Shown here in pieces: positions 60,870-64,000 of a stretch of 64,000 bases of DNA (positions within the stretch are counted from its first letter, which is position 1; the number at the start of each line of letters is the position of its first letter). A program made the position numbers and the translations under genes. The notes below the pieces were generated by a model. It saw only the letters and a program-made list of their open reading frames with translations. It did no database searches and was not told the DNA's origin. This DNA comes from an uncultured Faecalibacterium sp. Its GTDB lineage: Bacteria > Bacillota > Clostridia > Oscillospirales > Ruminococcaceae. Location: positions 1 to 64,000 of the forward strand of contig CALFLK010000017.1 of assembly GCA_937880095.1 (NCBI GenBank), in the 5' to 3' direction.

Positions 60870-63340
60870 AGCTGCTGTTTTCTGAACTGCGAAAATTATG
60901 GGGACAACGGATATTTTCCTTGAGTTTGATGGTGCTGGTTGCAGTCAACTTGTTGTTTCTGTATATGAGCACAAAGCCCGGTAAAGGGCGTATTTCTGCA
61001 CAAGCATATCGAGCCGTATCGGCAGATTTACTGACACTCAGTACAGAGGAACAACAGCAACTGATTCAAGAAAAAATGGATTTGGTACATGGCGTTTGGC
61101 GGGTGGAGCAGCTTCTGATCGATGGTGCAGAAAATCCTGAGCGGTTACAGCAACTGCGTAAAGAATATGTGGATGTGTTTGCGCAGTACGAAGATGCATA
61201 TCGGCAACGTACCTACACCCTTTATACAGATCAACTGGAAACGGACTATGCGCTACTGCGTCAAATTCAAGCGGAATTAGATACGGTAGCCAACTATTCC
61301 ACATTCTTGGACGAAGTGCAGGTCAAAGCAAATCAACTTTCTGCTATTTCTATTTTTCAGAATCGTGGAAGTGATTATAATCAAAAAAATATTGAAAAGA
61401 CAGCCCAGGCATATGCGGGTATGGAGAAGGTGAACATTCAATATGTACCGCAGAAAGGGCTTTTTACAGCGCTGGATTATAAGGGAACGGATTTGATTTT
61501 GATGGCATCTATGCTGCTGATCGCGAGTCTGTTGGTCCGGTAGGAGCGGGAAAACGGAATGTTGGATGTAGTGCGCAGTACGCCAGGCGGCAGACTGAAA
61601 ACAGGTTGGGCAAAGTTGTTGGCTTTAGCGATTAGTATGCTGGTAGTAGTGGTGCTCATGTATGGGATAAATCTTGCTTACTGTAATGTTACCTTTGGTC
61701 TGGGGTCGCTGCATCGCAGCATACAGAGTGTGCCAGCCTTAATGCGCTGCACAATGCAGATTACGATAGGGCAGTATCTGATACGATTTTTATTAGCTAA
61801 GTGGGCAGCTTCTTTTGTAATGGGTCTGTGGGTCATGTTCATGATGCTATGGGCGCATCATGTTGTTGCGGGCTGGATAGCTGCTTTGGCTTTGCCTTTG
61901 ATCCAGTGGATTGTGCGAATGGTGATTCCGGCTGCCAGTTTGTGGAATGTAATCAAGTACGCAAATCTGGCAAGTCTGATGTGTACGAATGAACTACTGG
62001 GCAGCTATCGCAATCTATACTGGTTTGGAAGTCCCGTGCGTATGCCTGCTGTGGAATGGACAGCTGGTCTTTTATACGCTGCTTTGCTAATCAGTGGCTT
62101 CTGTCTGCTATTTTGCTGTGGTGAATTACGACCGCAACCTGTCTTTTCTGGATTTTTTAGCAGAAAGGCAAAGACAAAATCCACAACGGTGCTCCGGCAG
62201 GAAATGCGAAAGTTGTATTTGTTAGGTGGCGCGCTGGTAGTGATGGTGGTCTTTGCGGGATACCAAACATGGCAGAGTGTGCAAAAAGAAAGCTATCTCA
62301 ATGCGAACGGAATTTATTATGCAGCGTATATGAAGCAACTGGAGGGACCGTACACCGAAGAGACATACCAAAAAATAAAAAATATGCAGCGAGAATTTAT
62401 ACCAATGTTAGAGCTCGAGAAATCCTATCGGCAACACGAGATTTCCAGCGATAGTTACTATGACCAGATGACAAGCTATTACGGACTACTGGAGAAATGG
62501 GAAGTTTTTCAGAATATTATATATGGTAATGTTGCATATATCAAAGAAAATCCAGAGGCGTATTTGGTCTATGAAAACGGCTGGGAAAGGCTGTTTGGAT
62601 TTCATGATGATGACGATTTGCAGGAGGTGCTGTGGGCAGGCTTATTAAGCTGTATCTGTTTCGCAGGATTGTTTGCCTTTGAGAAAAAAGGCGGTATGCA
62701 GCATGTGATTACAACAACCCCATTGGGCAGAAGACATACGGTGCTCTGTAAGCTGTTAGCAGGCGGCATTGGTGCAGGAGTTATCTGTCTGTTGACTTAC
62801 ATGCCGCGCATCATTGTGGTACTTCGGGATTATGGCTTGGGGCAGTTTTTTGCGCCAGCCATGAGCTTACAACAGTTTCATAAGCTTCCTGACTGGATAT
62901 TACTTGGCGGTATCCTCCTTTGGGAATTTTGTGGACGTCTAATTGCTTGCCTATCGATGATGTTGGTGAATCTCTGGCTATCGGATCGGTTGGGAAATGG
63001 AGATATGGTAACAACACAAGTAATCTTTCAAGGGAATATGTGTGTAGCACAAACTTTGATACGATGTTTGTCTATTGTTAAAGAGTCAGTCCAAACTATA
63101 ATATCTAATTACATCGATGCATTAGAACCAGATGAAATTGAAATTCTTTTTAATTTAGCATATGGAGAAATGAATCAATTTTTACAGAAAGACAATACGC
63201 TGTATATATTATTCGATTTAGTTGGAGATGCAGGAGGCAAAAAATTTAATGCATTAAGAGAGTATCAAATGTTATATATTCGTATTTTAGCGTATACAGT
63301 AGATAGTGGGATTGATAGTGATTTGATAAAAAACAAATAA
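60866..63340 (+). pseudogene. ABC transporter permease with internal TAG and foreign tail
   Basis: A single frame of 824 codons is split by TAG at 61541-61543 (codon 226). Before it are one membrane helix, a long outer coiled-coil-like region and the start of the second helix (ILMASMLLIASLLVR). After it ENGMLDVVRSTPGGRLKTG continues the expected cytoplasmic loop, then more helices follow. CAG (Gln) to TAG is the likely change. An ATG at 61559 could restart a 593-residue product, but no ribosome site is seen. From about residue 710 (base 63000) the sequence becomes A+T-rich and hydrophilic (YIDALEPDEIEILFNLAYGE) where membrane helices are expected, so the C-terminus appears replaced by unrelated DNA. 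Confidence 0.8.
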
Positions 63341-63382
63341 AAGCAATCGGACGGGTTTAACTAAACCCGTCCGATTGCTTTT
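63339..63382. terminator. Bidirectional terminator at the tRNA-Leu 3-prime end
   Basis: Positions 63339-63359 and 63362-63382 are perfect 21-base inverted repeats with a two-base centre. The right arm ends at the last base of the tRNA CCA, so it stops the tRNA transcript (minus strand) and also the permease transcript. Confidence 0.9.
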
Positions 63383-63465
63383 GGTGCGGGTAACAGGACT
63401 TGAACCTGCACGGGGTTACCACTAGAGCCTAAATCTAGCGCGTCTGCCAATTCCGCCATACCCGC
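63382..63465 (-). tRNA. tRNA-Leu (anticodon UAG)
   Basis: The 84-base gene folds as a class II tRNA: acceptor stem GCGGGTA/TACCCGC, D arm with GGCGGAATTGGCAGAC, anticodon stem CTAGA/TCTAG around the loop TTTAGGC (anticodon TAG, reading CUA and related Leu codons), long variable arm TGGTAACCCCGTG, T arm with GGTTCAAGTCC, and an encoded CCA. It has a promoter at 63506-63534. Part of it (63401-63428) recurs at 43118-43145. Confidence 0.97.
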
Positions 63466-63505
63466 ATATTCAATTAAGATGGCTACGAAGCAACCATACC
63501 ATATT

Positions 63506-63534
63506 AGTTTATCAAGAGAAAATCGTTTTGTCAA
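63506..63534 (-). promoter_or_regulatory. tRNA-Leu promoter
   Basis: On the minus strand a perfect TTGACA (63534-63529) and TAAACT (63511-63506) are 17 bases apart, 41 bases before the tRNA. Confidence 0.75.
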
Positions 63535-63536
63535 AT

Positions 63537-63566
63537 GTATAAATCCCACCCGGCGGTGAACACTAT
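63537..63566 (+). promoter_or_regulatory. Possible forespore (sigma-G/F-like) promoter of spoIVB
   Basis: GTATAA (63537-63542) and CACTAT (63561-63566) with 18-base spacing loosely fit sigma-G sites, and spoIVB is forespore-expressed in Bacillus. The match is weak and partly based on expectation. Confidence 0.3.
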
Positions 63567-63588
63567 CCAGGTAAGGGAGGGCGCAGCC

Positions 63589-64000
63589 ATGAATCACAAG
63601 AAAATGTATCAGGGGCGAGCATTGCGGACCGCGGGTATGGCGGTCTGCTATCTGCTGGTGCTGCTGGCAGTTTTGATAGGATGGGTTTACAGTCAGCTGC
63701 CGGACGTTATCTTTTTGGAGCAGGGGCAGACGCTCTCCTTTGTGCAGATGCCTTATATAAAGGTGCAAAAGAATACGGGAACCCAGGAGGTTTCCCGTGG
63801 CGCACCGACGCACAGCAGTAATACACAGCTGAGTTTGGGCGGCATCTTGCCACTGAAAACTGTGCGTACGGTAGTTACTGACCGCCCAGTTTTGCGTGTA
63901 TGCGGGACACCGTTTGGCATCAAGATGTTTTCGGAAGGTGCGCTGGTGGTGGCATTTTCCGATATACCGACAGAAAGCGGTCGGGCAAACCCGGCAAAAG
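63589..64000 (+). CDS. spoIVB: SpoIVB peptidase, N-terminal part (runs off the window)
   Basis: SpoIVB is a forespore-secreted serine peptidase that triggers pro-sigma-K processing in the mother cell. The visible 137 residues comprise a short basic start, one membrane helix (AVCYLLVLLAVLIGWVY) and the family's N-terminal segment SLGGILPLKTVRTVVTDRPV with VCGTPFGIKMFSEGALVV. The PDZ domain and catalytic Ser would follow past base 64000. In B. subtilis the P of LPDVIFLEQGQ-like text precedes the same conserved block. Start is ATG 63589 after AAGGGAGG. spo0A does not lie beside it in this window. Confidence 0.88.
   Translation, partial: MNHKKMYQGRALRTAGMAVCYLLVLLAVLIGWVYSQLPDVIFLEQGQTLSFVQMPYIKVQKNTGTQEVSRGAPTHSSNTQLSLGGILPLKTVRTVVTDRPVLRVCGTPFGIKMFSEGALVVAFSDIPTESGRANPAK

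Noticed and set aside
63361..63813. Minus-strand ORF containing GMAELADALDLGSSGNPVQV
   Set aside because: This is the well-known false translation of a tRNA-Leu gene; the cloverleaf is complete.
1..64000. CRISPR arrays, insertion sequences with intact transposases, rRNA genes, riboswitches
   Set aside because: I looked for regular short repeats with spacers, transposase motifs, rRNA text and common aptamer cores and saw none that hold up.

Overview
The window looks like a chromosome segment of a spore-forming Clostridia member, probably Oscillospiraceae or Butyricicoccaceae-like. It carries spo0A, the start of spoIVB, yabP, yabQ, a DivIC-type septum gene, yabR and rqcP, together with clostridial-type HemZ, AdhE and a bifunctional Rel, moderate G+C, and frequent TTG or GTG starts with strong Shine-Dalgarno sites. 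No species call can be made from sequence reading alone.

Layout. 0.05-3.4 kb: a decaying BlaI/M56-type regulatory locus with in-frame stops, two small ORFs and two lipoproteins. 3.4-16 kb: a Cys-rich small-domain protein; adhE behind two Rex-like operators; an amidohydrolase; a cysteine-desulfidase-family protein; an M28 peptidase; an ABC-F ATPase; an NSS transporter; a radical SAM/SPASM protein; and a lone purC. 16-19 kb: spo0A and a CPA2 antiporter. 19.1-33.4 kb: a long co-directional run made of a fused ispDF, cdaA-cdaR, a FAD protein, an XpaC-like protein, recJ, rel, dtd, an MBL hydrolase, hemZ and a nucleoside kinase. This run joins isoprenoid precursor supply, c-di-AMP, DNA repair, (p)ppGpp and tRNA quality control. 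33.5-43 kb: zinc-ribbon protein, mazG, HU, rqcP-yabP-yabQ-divIC-yabR, an RNA methyltransferase, a radical SAM protein, murA, a YycJ-like MBL protein and a RICIN protein with a histone-H1-like tail.

43.1-63.4 kb is an accessory region that looks like a genomic island next to tRNA-Leu(UAG). Its left end holds a 28-nt near-copy of part of that tRNA and a broken serine recombinase. It contains a complete sortase-pilus operon: sortase, a 2621-residue LPHTG surface protein with about thirty GG(F/Y)xG motifs, an LPETG pilin with E-box and isopeptide-type domains, a class C sortase, and an LPQTG minor subunit. A strong terminator follows. Next comes a damaged AgrC/AgrA-like two-component system facing a membrane-anchored extracytoplasmic protein and an ABC exporter. 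The kinase is frameshifted at an A7 run, the response regulator has a TGA between its two domains, and the permease has an in-frame TAG and a foreign A+T-rich tail. Intact tRNA-Leu and the start of spoIVB close the window.

The strongest candidate for something little described is the pilus operon with its giant repeat protein. The strongest evolutionary signal is the series of single-base lesions (mostly stops one C-to-T change from CGA, CAG or CAA) in accessory regulatory and transport genes, while housekeeping genes are intact. All family assignments come from motif recognition; no database search was run.
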